From SW132 sp038150125 (GTDB lineage: Bacteria; Bacteroidota; Rhodothermia; Balneolales; Balneolaceae), in contig NZ_JBBVMF010000025.1 of the NCBI RefSeq assembly GCF_038150125.1, positions 3,120-67,119 on the forward strand: DNA of 64,000 nt, written 5' to 3'. Below are positions 8,944 through 18,769 of the stretch, piece by piece. The position numbers and the translations under genes were made by a program. Below the pieces are notes generated by a model that did no database searches, was not told where the DNA came from, and saw only the letters and a list, made by a program, of their open reading frames with translations. Every line of letters begins with the position of its first letter. Within the stretch, counting starts at the first letter, position 1.

Positions 8944-11052
8944 ATGGAAATTCAAAAAATATCAGGCAATGCTCAGGGCGGTATCGTTTCATGCAAATGG
9001 TATAATAAAATAGGTTTAACTCTGATAATCCTATTCTGTTTTTTCAGGCCGGTGTGGAGTCAAACAACTGAATCGTCACGCGAAAGAATTGAGGAGATCA
9101 TTGAACGGGTTGTCGCTGAATTGGACCCGGAAGATTCAGAACAGCGGATTCTGGAGATAATTGAACGCCTTGAAGAACTTGCGGCAAACCCGGTAAACAT
9201 TAACCGTGCCGGAATTGATGAGCTCTCAGGCGTGCCCGGGCTGAATCTTCAGCTTGCACAATCCATTATTCAGTACAGAAAATCCATCAAACCGTTTGAG
9301 CATATAGAAGAACTGCTCGACGTTGATGGAATTGGCGGTGTGACACTCGATAATCTATTGCCGTTTGTGACCATTGGCAGATCTTTTGAATTGGGTAAGG
9401 ATTTGTACCTGAATCCCAACTACTGGACCTATAACAGTTCGTTTGAGAATCTTACGCGATACCAGCGGGTGGTGAATGCCCAAGAAGGATATAGCCGCCC
9501 AGATACACTTGGCGGATATCTTGGCAGTCCAGTAAAATACAACCACCGGTTTCGCTATAGAAGTGATCGCCTGTCGGTGAATCTCACGCAGGACAAAGAT
9601 CCCGGTGAACCGCTAAGCGGGCCAACCGGTTTCGATTTCACCTCCTGGCACGCAGCTATTCAGAATGCAGGCAGATTGAAAAACTTAATTATTGGGGATT
9701 TCAGGGTTTCCTACGGCCAGGGACTCACATTATGGAACGGCGGGGCGTTCGGGAAAAGCAGCCAGGTGATAGGCTCGGCCGTTAAGAATGATCCCGGAAT
9801 ACGCCCCTATACATCTTACCAGGAGACGAACGGCTTCAGGGGCGTTGCGGCAACATATGGCGAACAACTCCAGGTGAGCGGCTTCTACTCTAAACGAAAA
9901 CGCACCGCAAGTGACGCGTCAGCCGGACGCGTTCGGTCACCTACCGCCTCCGGCCTGCACCGGACACTCTCCGAAAATGATCGCAGGCTGAATTTACAAC
10001 AGGAAACGTTTGGCGGCCGGATTCGCTACCAGTTTCGTCACGGAATTATCGGAGCCAGCGGCTATCATCAGCAGTACGATCGCAAGATTGAAAAAGGTAC
10101 CCAGCCGTACCAGCTCTATGGATTTGAAGGAGACCGGTTTTCAGTAGCCGGTACCGACTATCGTTTAACAGCTGGTCCGGCAATGATATTCGGAGAGCTC
10201 GCATGGTCATCTAATAACAGCCTTGGATTTATTACCGGGTCCGAGGTAAATCTGCCATCGGGTACAGATCTTGCTGTCGCTTACCGCAATTACGAGAAGG
10301 ATTTTCAATCAGCATCCGGTTCGGGATTCGGAGAGCAGTCTAACCCGCAGAATGAGGAGGGATTTTTTACAGGTATCCGTCAGCGTTTCGGTGAAATTTT
10401 AGAATTCAACGCCTACATCGATTTTTTTCACACACATGTAGCTCGTTTTCGCAATACCCGGCCCACATCGGGCTTCGACTGGCTGGCCCGGCTTCAGTTT
10501 GAACCTCTCGACAACCTCTCATTTTATGGTCAGCTGCGATCAAAAACCTGGGAACAGCAAATGGACGCATCAGACTCGTTTGGCCGCGAAACGATTACCA
10601 TGGGAACCGAAACGCGGTCCAATGCCCGCCTTCATATAGAATACCAGGCGCTCGACGTTCTCCGCCTGCGTACCCGGTTTGATGTTGTCAGATGGAGCGC
10701 CACGTCCTCTCCCTCCTCTTTCGGATATCTTGTGTACCAGGATGTTCGACTCACGCCCACATCAACCCTTACCATCGATGCGAGAATTACATTGTTTGAA
10801 ACAGATGATTTCAATTCGCGTGTCTTTCAGTTTGAGAATGACCTGCTCTATGTGATGTCAAACGCCATGCTGTTCGACCAGGGCCAGCGAACGTACATCG
10901 TGATTCGGTATCAGCCCGCGGACTTCCTGGTCTTAAGAATGAAAGCATCCACGACCCTTTATGAGAACAAACAATTTATTGGCAGCGGCCTTAATATGAT
11001 TGAGGGAAGCAGAAGGTCTGATATAGGATTGCAAATTCAGCTTAAAATTTGA
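8944..11052 (+). CDS. Helix-hairpin-helix (ComEA-like) plus outer-membrane barrel protein
   Basis: A 702-residue exported protein. The signal peptide ends near PVWSQ. Residues about 75-140 hold two helix-hairpin-helix units: NPVNINRAGIDELSGVPGL, then FEHIEELLDVDGIGGVTLDN. This is the ComEA-type fold that binds DNA non-specifically in competence proteins. The remaining 550 or so residues are glycine- and aromatic-rich alternating strands typical of an outer-membrane barrel. Joining a periplasmic DNA-binding module to a barrel suggests DNA handling at the outer membrane, but that is inference; HhH domains can also bind other ligands. It is probably cotranscribed with the small barrel gene upstream. 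Confidence 0.75.
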   Translation: MEIQKISGNAQGGIVSCKWYNKIGLTLIILFCFFRPVWSQTTESSRERIEEIIERVVAELDPEDSEQRILEIIERLEELAANPVNINRAGIDELSGVPGLNLQLAQSIIQYRKSIKPFEHIEELLDVDGIGGVTLDNLLPFVTIGRSFELGKDLYLNPNYWTYNSSFENLTRYQRVVNAQEGYSRPDTLGGYLGSPVKYNHRFRYRSDRLSVNLTQDKDPGEPLSGPTGFDFTSWHAAIQNAGRLKNLIIGDFRVSYGQGLTLWNGGAFGKSSQVIGSAVKNDPGIRPYTSYQETNGFRGVAATYGEQLQVSGFYSKRKRTASDASAGRVRSPTASGLHRTLSENDRRLNLQQETFGGRIRYQFRHGIIGASGYHQQYDRKIEKGTQPYQLYGFEGDRFSVAGTDYRLTAGPAMIFGELAWSSNNSLGFITGSEVNLPSGTDLAVAYRNYEKDFQSASGSGFGEQSNPQNEEGFFTGIRQRFGEILEFNAYIDFFHTHVARFRNTRPTSGFDWLARLQFEPLDNLSFYGQLRSKTWEQQMDASDSFGRETITMGTETRSNARLHIEYQALDVLRLRTRFDVVRWSATSSPSSFGYLVYQDVRLTPTSTLTIDARITLFETDDFNSRVFQFENDLLYVMSNAMLFDQGQRTYIVIRYQPADFLVLRMKASTTLYENKQFIGSGLNMIEGSRRSDIGLQIQLKI

Positions 11053-11301
11053 TTTACCTGAAGTGGATGAGTGAGGCTTGAGTACCGGCTCATTACTCGT
11101 CAAACGAGGCACCATCTTCGGCTGTCGATTGTTGTTGATCGACTGCCGAATTGCAAAGGTTTCAAAGCCTTCCTCAACGAATATCTAAACTTGGCTTACG
11201 GTCATAATTACTCGTCAGTCGAAAAATGCCACAAAGTGACCCCTTCCGAACAATCGTCAAGGCGAGAAAACTGAAGTGTAAAGAACATCAACCCGTGCTT
11301 T

Positions 11302-11949
11302 CTAAAAATTATATTTTAACCCCGCTCCAAACCCTATACCGGCACCGTAAAATGAGTGGTCTGTTCCGTATCTCTTAACGTTTGATGGCTCTCCACTCGA
11401 ACTGATTTCGGTTACCACCTCTTCGTATTCAACGATACTATACATTAACCTGTAATCTGTCCGGAAGAAAATCGAGACGGGATCTGAAATGCTTATTTCT
11501 GCCGTCAACTGTGGAGTAAAGGATGTGTGCTGATCGTCATCACACTTATTGTCGTCCACGTCAAATACCGCGCGAAACATCGATTTCATGAACGATTTAC
11601 ACTTTCTGTCCTTAAGCTTAAAGGCGTCGAAACTAATACCGGGTTTCAGTACTACATCATCTGCAATTGATATCACGTAGGCTGCCGAAAGCCCAAAAGA
11701 GTAGGCTACAAATTCATCGTATCCCCTGGTGTGATGGAGGCTGTACTCGATATTTGTGTAATTGTTTTCGAAAAATGAAAACCTGATTGTATAGGATCTG
11801 CTCTCGTTAAACGTTCGGTTATCGATACGGAAATTGCGTAGCTGATCTCTCTCAAAACTTAAACCAAACCGGGATTTCTCCTGAGCGTGTGCCATACAGG
11901 TTATTGTTAACAACAATAAAAGAAAAGTAAAAACAAAGTTTTTTTGCAT
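11302..11949 (-). CDS. Outer-membrane beta-barrel protein, unknown function
   Basis: About 215 residues with a signal peptide (MQKNFVFTFLLLLLTITC, cleavage near AHAQ). I use the ATG rather than the GTG one codon upstream. The mature protein alternates polar and aromatic residues and ends GAGLKYNF, a C-terminal phenylalanine as in OmpA-like and other eight-stranded barrels. Two cysteine pairs occur in a charged loop (KDRKCKSF and DDNKCDDD) and could form a disulfide. It is flanked by about 250 bp without a gene upstream of its 3' side. No specific family recognised. Confidence 0.6.
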   Translation of the reverse strand: MQKNFVFTFLLLLLTITCMAHAQEKSRFGLSFERDQLRNFRIDNRTFNESRSYTIRFSFFENNYTNIEYSLHHTRGYDEFVAYSFGLSAAYVISIADDVVLKPGISFDAFKLKDRKCKSFMKSMFRAVFDVDDNKCDDDQHTSFTPQLTAEISISDPVSIFFRTDYRLMYSIVEYEEVVTEISSSGEPSNVKRYGTDHSFYGAGIGFGAGLKYNF

Positions 11950-12046
11950 CACCAGAAAGCGTTAACTCCATTGACTACTAACACTTAAAAAGATGTAAAT
12001 TAGCGTGATATTTATCAACGGTTAAATTAAAGATTCACTTCAATCA

Positions 12047-13150
12047 TCAGGCCGGCTTATACAAGGTGTATAAACCGGGCACTATTGCGCTATCAATCAC
12101 TCGAAACAATTCCCGGCGGTAACTGCGAGTTCCCGAGGCGCCATTCCGTGTTGTCACTGCGATGATCGCCTCAATTTCGGGAATTATTAGGATGTATTGT
12201 CCGCCATTGCCATATGCATACACTGTTTCCAGGCCGGCTGATTCCCGTCTGAACCACAGGTATCCATAGTTTATCACGCCGGGCCGCCGGCCGGTCACCG
12301 GTTTTACCGACTCTACAACCCATTCCGGCGATACAAGCTGCTCGCCATTATAAATGCCCATATTCATCATCAGCTCCCCGATTTTGACCATATCCCGCGG
12401 TCTGAGCGCCATGTTATTCCCGCCCATGTAGTATCCCTGCGGGTCGCGATCCCAGCCGCCGAGCCGGATATCCATCGGGTTGAACAGGTATCGGTTGGCA
12501 AAGGCACGGGTCGACATCCCTGAAGCCCGGGTGAGAATGACAGAGAGCAGATGCGTATTACCGGTGCTGTAATCCCGATCGATTCCAGGATGGCCGGACA
12601 TGGGCCGACTAAGCTTGTACTCGATCCAGTTATCGCTGATTACCCAGCGCCCGTATCTGCTCCGGCTGGTTGATGTCAGGCCGCTTCGCATGGTGAGAAG
12701 ATCACCAATGGTAATCGCCTCTTTCAGCGAATCGGGATTGCTCTTGAAATACTTAGGAAAAAATTCGCCGATCGGCTGATCAACACCTTTGAGATACCCC
12801 TTATCAATGGCTATACCCACAAGAATAGACAAAATACTTTTTGATGCAGACTTGATATTATGCGTTCTGCCAGCATTCATTCGACCGAAATACTCTTCTG
12901 TAACCAGGTCACCTTTTTGAGCGATGACGATGCTGCTGATGGGACCAATCTCATCAAGCGAAGCCGTTACGGAGAGCAGAGAATCGCGGTTAACAGCCGG
13001 AGACATCGATTGCAATACTCTAAATCGATTATCATTTTCAGCAGATTCTACCTTATCCGGTGTGTCATCGGACGAATCCAAAAACACCGCCCAGCCAACA
13101 CCAAGCAGTATGCCTGCGGTCACCGATAGAATCCAAAGTTTCATAGTCAT
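12047..13150 (-). CDS. Serine hydrolase, class C beta-lactamase/DD-peptidase fold
   Basis: About 367 residues from the preferred ATG; an ATG two codons later and one 48 bp upstream are alternatives. The N-terminus KLWILSVTAGILLGVGWAVF is a signal anchor or uncleaved signal. The catalytic SxxK motif is in IKSASKSILS, the second-motif tyrosine is probably the Y of DRDYSTGN, and the HxG-like element is replaced near GNGGQYILI. Members are esterases, DD-peptidases or beta-lactamases, and substrate cannot be set by sequence alone. It is transcribed in the same direction as the EEP hydrolase upstream, but 124 bp of non-coding sequence and a divergent-looking AT region separate them. Confidence 0.88.
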   Translation of the reverse strand: MTMKLWILSVTAGILLGVGWAVFLDSSDDTPDKVESAENDNRFRVLQSMSPAVNRDSLLSVTASLDEIGPISSIVIAQKGDLVTEEYFGRMNAGRTHNIKSASKSILSILVGIAIDKGYLKGVDQPIGEFFPKYFKSNPDSLKEAITIGDLLTMRSGLTSTSRSRYGRWVISDNWIEYKLSRPMSGHPGIDRDYSTGNTHLLSVILTRASGMSTRAFANRYLFNPMDIRLGGWDRDPQGYYMGGNNMALRPRDMVKIGELMMNMGIYNGEQLVSPEWVVESVKPVTGRRPGVINYGYLWFRRESAGLETVYAYGNGGQYILIIPEIEAIIAVTTRNGASGTRSYRRELFRVIDSAIVPGLYTLYKPA

Positions 13151-13359
13151 GACTCGTTTATTTTTCGTCCTGATCCCACTCAAGAGCATCATGAGCACAA
13201 ATCAAATAAACCAACATTTTTTAGTTGTGATCCTCTTACACTACGTAATTATTAATTTGATTTTCCAGGCAAACATTCAACTCTTGGAATATTTTTCTCT
13301 TTAAAGATCAGTCTTTATCGGTTTGATGCACTCTTACATTAACTATTTGAAGTCTTTCA

Positions 13360-14235
13360 TCAATCCAGAACGACTTCTGATACAACCGGAAGGTGATCTG
13401 ACGGAAAACGCCCGTCATATCGATCAGCTGCGATGCGGTGTGACAAAACGCCAACCTCATCACTCACGAAGATATAATCAATTCTTGACTCTTCTGGCCG
13501 AAGCGTTTCCCAATCGCTGAAAGATGCCGTCGGGCCTGAATGGCCGCTTTCCGACTCATACCTTGCATCGCTGAGCCGTTTCGATTCTGTCAGAACAGAA
13601 TACGCTTCTGAGCTTTCGGGAATGTTAAAATCGCCGGTTACGATCACCGGGAGGTTCTCCTCAAGGTCATCCACAAACTGAGTGATCAATTTAGCGCTTT
13701 CTACCCGTGCCACTTCACCAACATGATCGAAATGTGTGTTAATAACATAAAATTCCTGATCGTTCATACGATCCCTGAACTTTGCCCAGGTTGCTACGCG
13801 TGTAATTGCTGCATCCCACGATTTGCTCCCCGGCCGGTGCGGGGTTTCTGATAGCCAAAACGTATTTGTTACAATAAGTTCAACGCGTTCAGTCTTATAA
13901 AAAATGGGCGAGAACTCACCGGTATTTTTTCCGTCATCGCGGCCAACGCCTACCCACGAATAGCCTGGCATGCGAGCCTGTAAATCATCCAGCTGACCTT
14001 TCAAAGCTTCCTGAACCCCGATAACATCGGCATCATACACTGAATTCATCATATCAGTCACATGGTTTTTCCTGTTGGGCCATGCGTTTTCACCGTCATC
14101 CGGGTTGTTATACCGGATATTATAGGACATGACGGTCATCGCATTTTGATTCTGATTCATCGTGTTATTGGTTTGATGAGCCACTACCGTAACTATTGAA
14201 CTTGCAAACGTTAATAAGATTAGAACAGCTTTCAT
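13360..14235 (-). CDS. Secreted endonuclease/exonuclease/phosphatase family protein
   Basis: A 291-residue exported hydrolase of the DNase I-like EEP fold. The signal peptide is MKAVLILLTFASSIVTVVAH. Motifs typical of the family follow: MSYNIRYNNPDDGENAWPNR, VIGVQEAL with the metal-ligand glutamate, NTHFDHVG with the catalytic histidine, TGDFNIP, and SDHLPV at the C-terminus. This variant (NPDDGENAW..NR) is common in Bacteroidota exported EEP proteins whose substrates are usually not DNA; phosphodiester or phospholipid substrates are both possible. The gene stands 64 bp downstream of the cytochrome/propeller gene, in the same direction. Confidence 0.9.
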   Translation of the reverse strand: MKAVLILLTFASSIVTVVAHQTNNTMNQNQNAMTVMSYNIRYNNPDDGENAWPNRKNHVTDMMNSVYDADVIGVQEALKGQLDDLQARMPGYSWVGVGRDDGKNTGEFSPIFYKTERVELIVTNTFWLSETPHRPGSKSWDAAITRVATWAKFRDRMNDQEFYVINTHFDHVGEVARVESAKLITQFVDDLEENLPVIVTGDFNIPESSEAYSVLTESKRLSDARYESESGHSGPTASFSDWETLRPEESRIDYIFVSDEVGVLSHRIAADRYDGRFPSDHLPVVSEVVLD

Positions 14236-14299
14236 AAAGTGTAAGTTTGATGGTTATCATGGCCCGGCGATAAATATTTCTTCGTAACGCAATTTATCT

Positions 14300-17200
14300 T
14301 CATTCTGAACCACCATCGAGAGTTGCCAGGAATTCGACAAGATCCCGAAGTTCGTCACGGCTTAATATATTGCCCATTGCCGGCATTCCGGATGGTGAGT
14401 TTTTTCTTTCTTCAATATCAGTTTTATCTACGACCCGTTCACCATCTCTGTTTTCAATCGTGATACGGGAGGCAGACTCTGCAGTGAGCATCCCCCGAAC
14501 TATAGAACCATCCGAAAGCGTGAGCGTCACCGAGCCATAACCGGGAGCAATTCGCGCACCGGGATTCACCATGGATTCCAGCAGTTGTCTGCGTGACAGT
14601 TTGTTGCCCACATCAGAAAGATCGGGCCCAACATTACTACCGTTACCATCAACCACGTGGCACCGAATGCACTGGGCGGCCGCGTTCCGATAAAACACAC
14701 GCCGGCCTGAATCTGCACTTCCTCCATACAGTAATTCCCGGTAAACAGAAACGGAATCTGACCTGTCTTTTTCGGCCTGATACAATCGCAGCTTTTCATT
14801 CACAGATGAACCATCTGACGATTCTGCTGCAAGAACAAGATCAAGCTCAACTTCACTGTCAAGATCATCAGATATCAACATATCCATTTGAGCACTGAGT
14901 ATTGAATTGGCTTCGGCACTTTTCATTGTACCGAGTATCTGGTAGGCCACCTGGCGTTCTTCAACAGTTCCGCTTTCCAGAACACTTCCCATAATCGCCG
15001 CTTTTGATTCTGGCGGAATTTCAAGTCCCGGAACACTTTCAAGTGCACGGCCTCGTACGCGGTCATTTTCATCATCAAGTGCAAGATACACCGCGTTTTC
15101 GATGTCGTCATAGCTTAGGGTGGCGAGTGTTTGAAGCGATGCAATCCGAACGTCAGGTGATGGATCATGCTGCAGCAGCGGAAGAATCATTGATATGGCT
15201 GATGTCAACTTTAATCCACTGGCTGCGTTCAGCGCTGAAATTCTTATCTGCGGATCACCGTCAGTAAGTATCTCTTCAAAATTGGGCTCTACTACCTGAA
15301 CAGCTAACTCAGGATCGTTTTTTACGACTCCTCTCGGGTCGCCTGTGACGCGGTCGAGCAGCGATGGTTCAGGCCAGACGGCGAGTGTTTCAAGGGCTTC
15401 GACTCTTAATTCAACCGGAACATCCCTACTCAAAGAAAACGCCGTTAGCCTGTCAGCTGCGTCTTGAGTGCCTAAATAGAGTGATGCATTAATAGCACGC
15501 CTCAGTAAAGGCTCATTCATAAAACTATCCTGATTAAGAAAAGCCGACAATTCGTCGAGGCCGTCTTCAATCATGGTATCATCATTGATAGCCCGGGCCG
15601 CATTTGTGACGATAAATTCATCATCATCACTCAAAAATTCTATTACGCCTGGACTTTCGAGCCTGTTCAAGGCAACAACAGCTGCAATTCTCACCGCTTT
15701 CGACGAGTGATCTGAAAGAGCCATTAGCTTCTCCTCGTTTCCAAGTCGCTCAAGCGCGATTGCCCCGCCGTGGCGCAGATACACATCTTCATCTTTGTTG
15801 TCTTCCAGCATGTTGATGATGGGTACAAACGCCGGCTCCCAGGCAAGGCGTCCCAGTGCTTCAGTGGCAAAAAAGCGCACGCGTAACTGTTCATCTTCAA
15901 GAAGAGGAATCAGCGCTTCGGCTGCCGGTTCATATCGAACATCTCCAAGCATTTTCGCAGACTGCGCCCTGATTTCAGAATCTTCATCTTTCAGATATGG
16001 AATAAGCAACTCTGCTGCGCCGGTTGATCGGCGGGCGACCTGTGCTACTCCCCAAATACCGTGAATACGTGCCAGCTGGTGACCTGTTTGTGAAATTGAT
16101 TCAAGCAGCGCATCCGTGTCATCACGGGAGGCGAGTTCAAACTGAGATTTTTGCCGGACTCTCATGTCGGCGTGCTGCAACAGATCCCTGAGCCTGTTTG
16201 CGGATTCATCGGAAAAATCATCCGCCAATAACGTTTCAGTTTCCTGGCGGAGCGAACGGTAGGTTTCATCTGAGCTCTGAGAATCGAGTTTCCATATTCG
16301 TCCCTTTTGTTTTAAGGCCCATCCCTCGATCCAATCAGGGAAGTAAAGTGAACCATCCGGGCCAAAATCGAGGCTTGTTGGAAGCAGGCCTTCCAGTATC
16401 TGCTGTTCACTTTTGAGTGAAAATGCAGCGCCGTCTTCCTCAAGCGTAAATGCATGAATACCGGAATTGGCGGGTGACCCCACGAATTTCCCGATAAAAA
16501 ATGTGTCTCTGTATTTTTCACTGAGCGCTGTTCCCGAGTTATATGCTACACCTGAATGACCACTTTCATAGCTATCGAGCGGCGGCAAAATATGCGCCGC
16601 CTGATTTTCAAACCGCGGTTTAAAATATTCCTCATCCATCAATACTTTGTAGTCGTTGTTTTTTGGATCGCCGTACTTTCCGAACTGCCAGTTGAGACGC
16701 CATCCGCTATCGGATCCGTTCACCAAGTACACCAATCGCTCGTGCTCTCCGGCATGATCGCCATCATTGTCAACAGTGATAAGATTTCCATACTTATCGA
16801 AAACGAACTCATGGGTATTTCTTAAACCTGCCGCAAAAACTTCAAAATTGCTTCCATCCGTCTCAGACCGCACAATCACACCCTGCCGCGGATAGTGCCA
16901 TCGTTTACCATTTTGATCAACCACGCTCATTCCTACATCTCCAATCGACCAGTAAATCCGACCATCCGGCCCTGTTGTGAGTCCCGACATTCCATGTCCG
17001 CCAAACCCAATATTGGTTCCAAATCCATGAGCAATCGACTCTTTTTGATCCCAATACCCATCGCCATTCGTATCTCGAATTCGCCACATATCCGGGGATA
17101 CGCCAAGAAACAGATCGCCACCATGAAATAGCACAGCACCTGCCACGTCTGTGTTAACTTTATGAAAATCCCGAATGAGCTCTATAGATTGATTTGCGTG

Positions 17201-17692
17201 CCCGTTGCCTGAGGTATCTTCAAGTCGTAAAACAGATTCTTTATTAACGGCAAGATCGCGGTAATCATGACTTCCATCACCATTGAAATCAGTTATCCAT
17301 TCATTTTGATCACTGTTTTCCGGTGCCAGTTTTCGATGTAAAAACTCTTTTTTGTCTTCGTCTGTCTCAAGGGTGATAGATTCAATCATCCAGTCGCTAT
17401 GACCGCGAATATCGATCTCAGAAGTTCGCCGGCGTTCAGTAATAGAAACATACACACGCCCCAGGTCGTCCACATCCAGTCCAATGGCATCATTCAGGAG
17501 ATCTTCTGACGCCCAAAGTGAAACATCAAACCCTTCGGCAACCGTGGGAGACATTTCCATTTCTATTCTTTCAGCTAAATCTTCCGCCTCGCTATCGGTC
17601 ACCGTCTGGACAATCGGCTCACGAGTGTCCTCACCGCACCCACTTAAAATCAGACCGCCTAAGAACACAACCTTTAAAAGTAATTTGATCAT
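14300..17692 (-). CDS. Beta-propeller dehydrogenase / HEAT-repeat / cytochrome c lipoprotein
   Basis: A 1130-residue lipoprotein (lipobox LSGC near residue 19). Residues about 50-470 form a glucose/sorbosone-dehydrogenase-like beta-propeller, residues about 490-990 are HEAT repeats, and the last 120 residues are a cytochrome c domain with the heme motif CIRCH and a distal methionine in SGMPAMG. This PVC-type architecture, common in Planctomycetes and in carbohydrate-degrading Bacteroidota, suggests periplasmic oxidation of a sugar or related compound with electrons passed to the heme. Substrate unknown. It follows the ThuA gene by 32 bp on the same strand, a frequent pairing, so the two likely work together. 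Confidence 0.88.
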   Translation of the reverse strand: MIKLLLKVVFLGGLILSGCGEDTREPIVQTVTDSEAEDLAERIEMEMSPTVAEGFDVSLWASEDLLNDAIGLDVDDLGRVYVSITERRRTSEIDIRGHSDWMIESITLETDEDKKEFLHRKLAPENSDQNEWITDFNGDGSHDYRDLAVNKESVLRLEDTSGNGHANQSIELIRDFHKVNTDVAGAVLFHGGDLFLGVSPDMWRIRDTNGDGYWDQKESIAHGFGTNIGFGGHGMSGLTTGPDGRIYWSIGDVGMSVVDQNGKRWHYPRQGVIVRSETDGSNFEVFAAGLRNTHEFVFDKYGNLITVDNDGDHAGEHERLVYLVNGSDSGWRLNWQFGKYGDPKNNDYKVLMDEEYFKPRFENQAAHILPPLDSYESGHSGVAYNSGTALSEKYRDTFFIGKFVGSPANSGIHAFTLEEDGAAFSLKSEQQILEGLLPTSLDFGPDGSLYFPDWIEGWALKQKGRIWKLDSQSSDETYRSLRQETETLLADDFSDESANRLRDLLQHADMRVRQKSQFELASRDDTDALLESISQTGHQLARIHGIWGVAQVARRSTGAAELLIPYLKDEDSEIRAQSAKMLGDVRYEPAAEALIPLLEDEQLRVRFFATEALGRLAWEPAFVPIINMLEDNKDEDVYLRHGGAIALERLGNEEKLMALSDHSSKAVRIAAVVALNRLESPGVIEFLSDDDEFIVTNAARAINDDTMIEDGLDELSAFLNQDSFMNEPLLRRAINASLYLGTQDAADRLTAFSLSRDVPVELRVEALETLAVWPEPSLLDRVTGDPRGVVKNDPELAVQVVEPNFEEILTDGDPQIRISALNAASGLKLTSAISMILPLLQHDPSPDVRIASLQTLATLSYDDIENAVYLALDDENDRVRGRALESVPGLEIPPESKAAIMGSVLESGTVEERQVAYQILGTMKSAEANSILSAQMDMLISDDLDSEVELDLVLAAESSDGSSVNEKLRLYQAEKDRSDSVSVYRELLYGGSADSGRRVFYRNAAAQCIRCHVVDGNGSNVGPDLSDVGNKLSRRQLLESMVNPGARIAPGYGSVTLTLSDGSIVRGMLTAESASRITIENRDGERVVDKTDIEERKNSPSGMPAMGNILSRDELRDLVEFLATLDGGSE

Positions 17693-17724
17693 ATAATAGT
17701 GAAGCTATTACCGTTATTCGTCAA

Positions 17725-18486
17725 TTAGAGCTTGCCCGCCGCCCATCTTATTCCATTTGCAAGGGTATCGAGGAAGATATCCGTTTCAAAGACTTGATTT
17801 GTGTGTCCCATCGTGGTTGCAAATATTCTCGTATCATCAATTTCATGAGACCAGGTAACGGTGTGATACTCTTCCGTTTCTACGCCATAGGCTCTCGCAA
17901 GCGGCGTGATGTCGCCCCAAGCCTCTTCTACCACATAGAGCTCATCATCGGGATTCTGCCATGTTTCGGGAAAATCCTGCATGATGGGGTGATCAACTGC
18001 CACATTTTCAACCTCAAAACCACGCTGTTCTTCGTGCCACATCGATTGCTGCCCCATAAACTGAAACCATGGATCGGCAGGTTCTGAATACCGGTAGCTT
18101 TGAACGGCTGAATGAATGAGCACTGCCGGTGTCCCGTAATGATCTTCCACAAACGATTTCACAAATTCTGCATTATTCACCCGGCCAAAACCGGTATTAT
18201 GAACTACCAGGTCGTACCCTTCCGTCCAATTGTCTTCCTGCATAATCGAGACAAGATGGTCGGGCTCTTTATTACCTTCATGCACAATCGTCCATTCAAA
18301 ATCCGAACCTAGTCGCTCATTCATTCCCTTGACAAACAGGTCTTCCTGCGTTTCATAATCATGCCAGCCGCCGCCAGTTATATAGAGAGCTTTGATGGAA
18401 TTCTGCTCCTCTGACGTGCATGAGAGCGTGGTCACTGAAATAAGAAGAATCAGCAGAAAAAATTTGAGGTAAAGGGAATATGTCAT
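17725..18486 (-). CDS. ThuA-like domain lipoprotein
   Basis: A 253-residue exported protein with a lipobox (LSC at about residues 21-23). The glutamine-amidotransferase-like ThuA fold is shown by ALYITGGGWHDYETQ, YDLVVHNTGFGRV and a C-terminal TTMGHTNQVFE with the conserved histidine. ThuA was named from a trehalose-utilisation operon, and members often sit beside propeller/cytochrome dehydrogenases like the next gene, 32 bp downstream. A role in sugar-derivative turnover is likely but the reaction is not known. About 280 bp upstream is non-coding and holds a REP-like repeat. Confidence 0.9.
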   Translation of the reverse strand: MTYSLYLKFFLLILLISVTTLSCTSEEQNSIKALYITGGGWHDYETQEDLFVKGMNERLGSDFEWTIVHEGNKEPDHLVSIMQEDNWTEGYDLVVHNTGFGRVNNAEFVKSFVEDHYGTPAVLIHSAVQSYRYSEPADPWFQFMGQQSMWHEEQRGFEVENVAVDHPIMQDFPETWQNPDDELYVVEEAWGDITPLARAYGVETEEYHTVTWSHEIDDTRIFATTMGHTNQVFETDIFLDTLANGIRWAAGKL

Positions 18487-18589
18487 AAATGAATTTTTAA
18501 TTTTTTGTAGATATATAAAATAAAAGAAGGAATCAAAAGGGTGTAGCGAATTATCGATTATTTACAACTGTCAAATGAAACATAAATGT

Positions 18590-18680
18590 TGGATACCGGC
18601 TCGGGGCCGGCATGACTTCAATAGATTCAATATTCATTTCCGGTCACCGCGGAATTCTATCCGCGATCTCCCATCATCGG
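18590..18680. repeat. REP-like palindromic repeat
   Basis: Between the ThuA gene and the DUF2339 gene: GGATACCGGCTCGGGGCCGG running into CATGACTT, then CACCGCGGAATTCTATCCGC and GATCTCCCATCATCGG. It shares the CGGCTCGG..CCGG..ATGACTT and GATCTCCCAT modules with the repeats at 2.3 and 32.7 kb. The rest of this 283-bp gap shows no gene. Confidence 0.6.
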
Positions 18681-18769
18681 AAAACGAAAGATGAGCCAAA
18701 TACTGCATGAACTGTTTGAGCTCAATCGGGAGATGCTGGCAGTACATCATATTGTATTATATCATATCA

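Noticed and set aside
11071..11274. A 67-codon frame with GTG start in the gap after the HhH/barrel gene
   Set aside because: No ribosome site, no hydrophobic or conserved pattern; the 249-bp gap looks non-coding.
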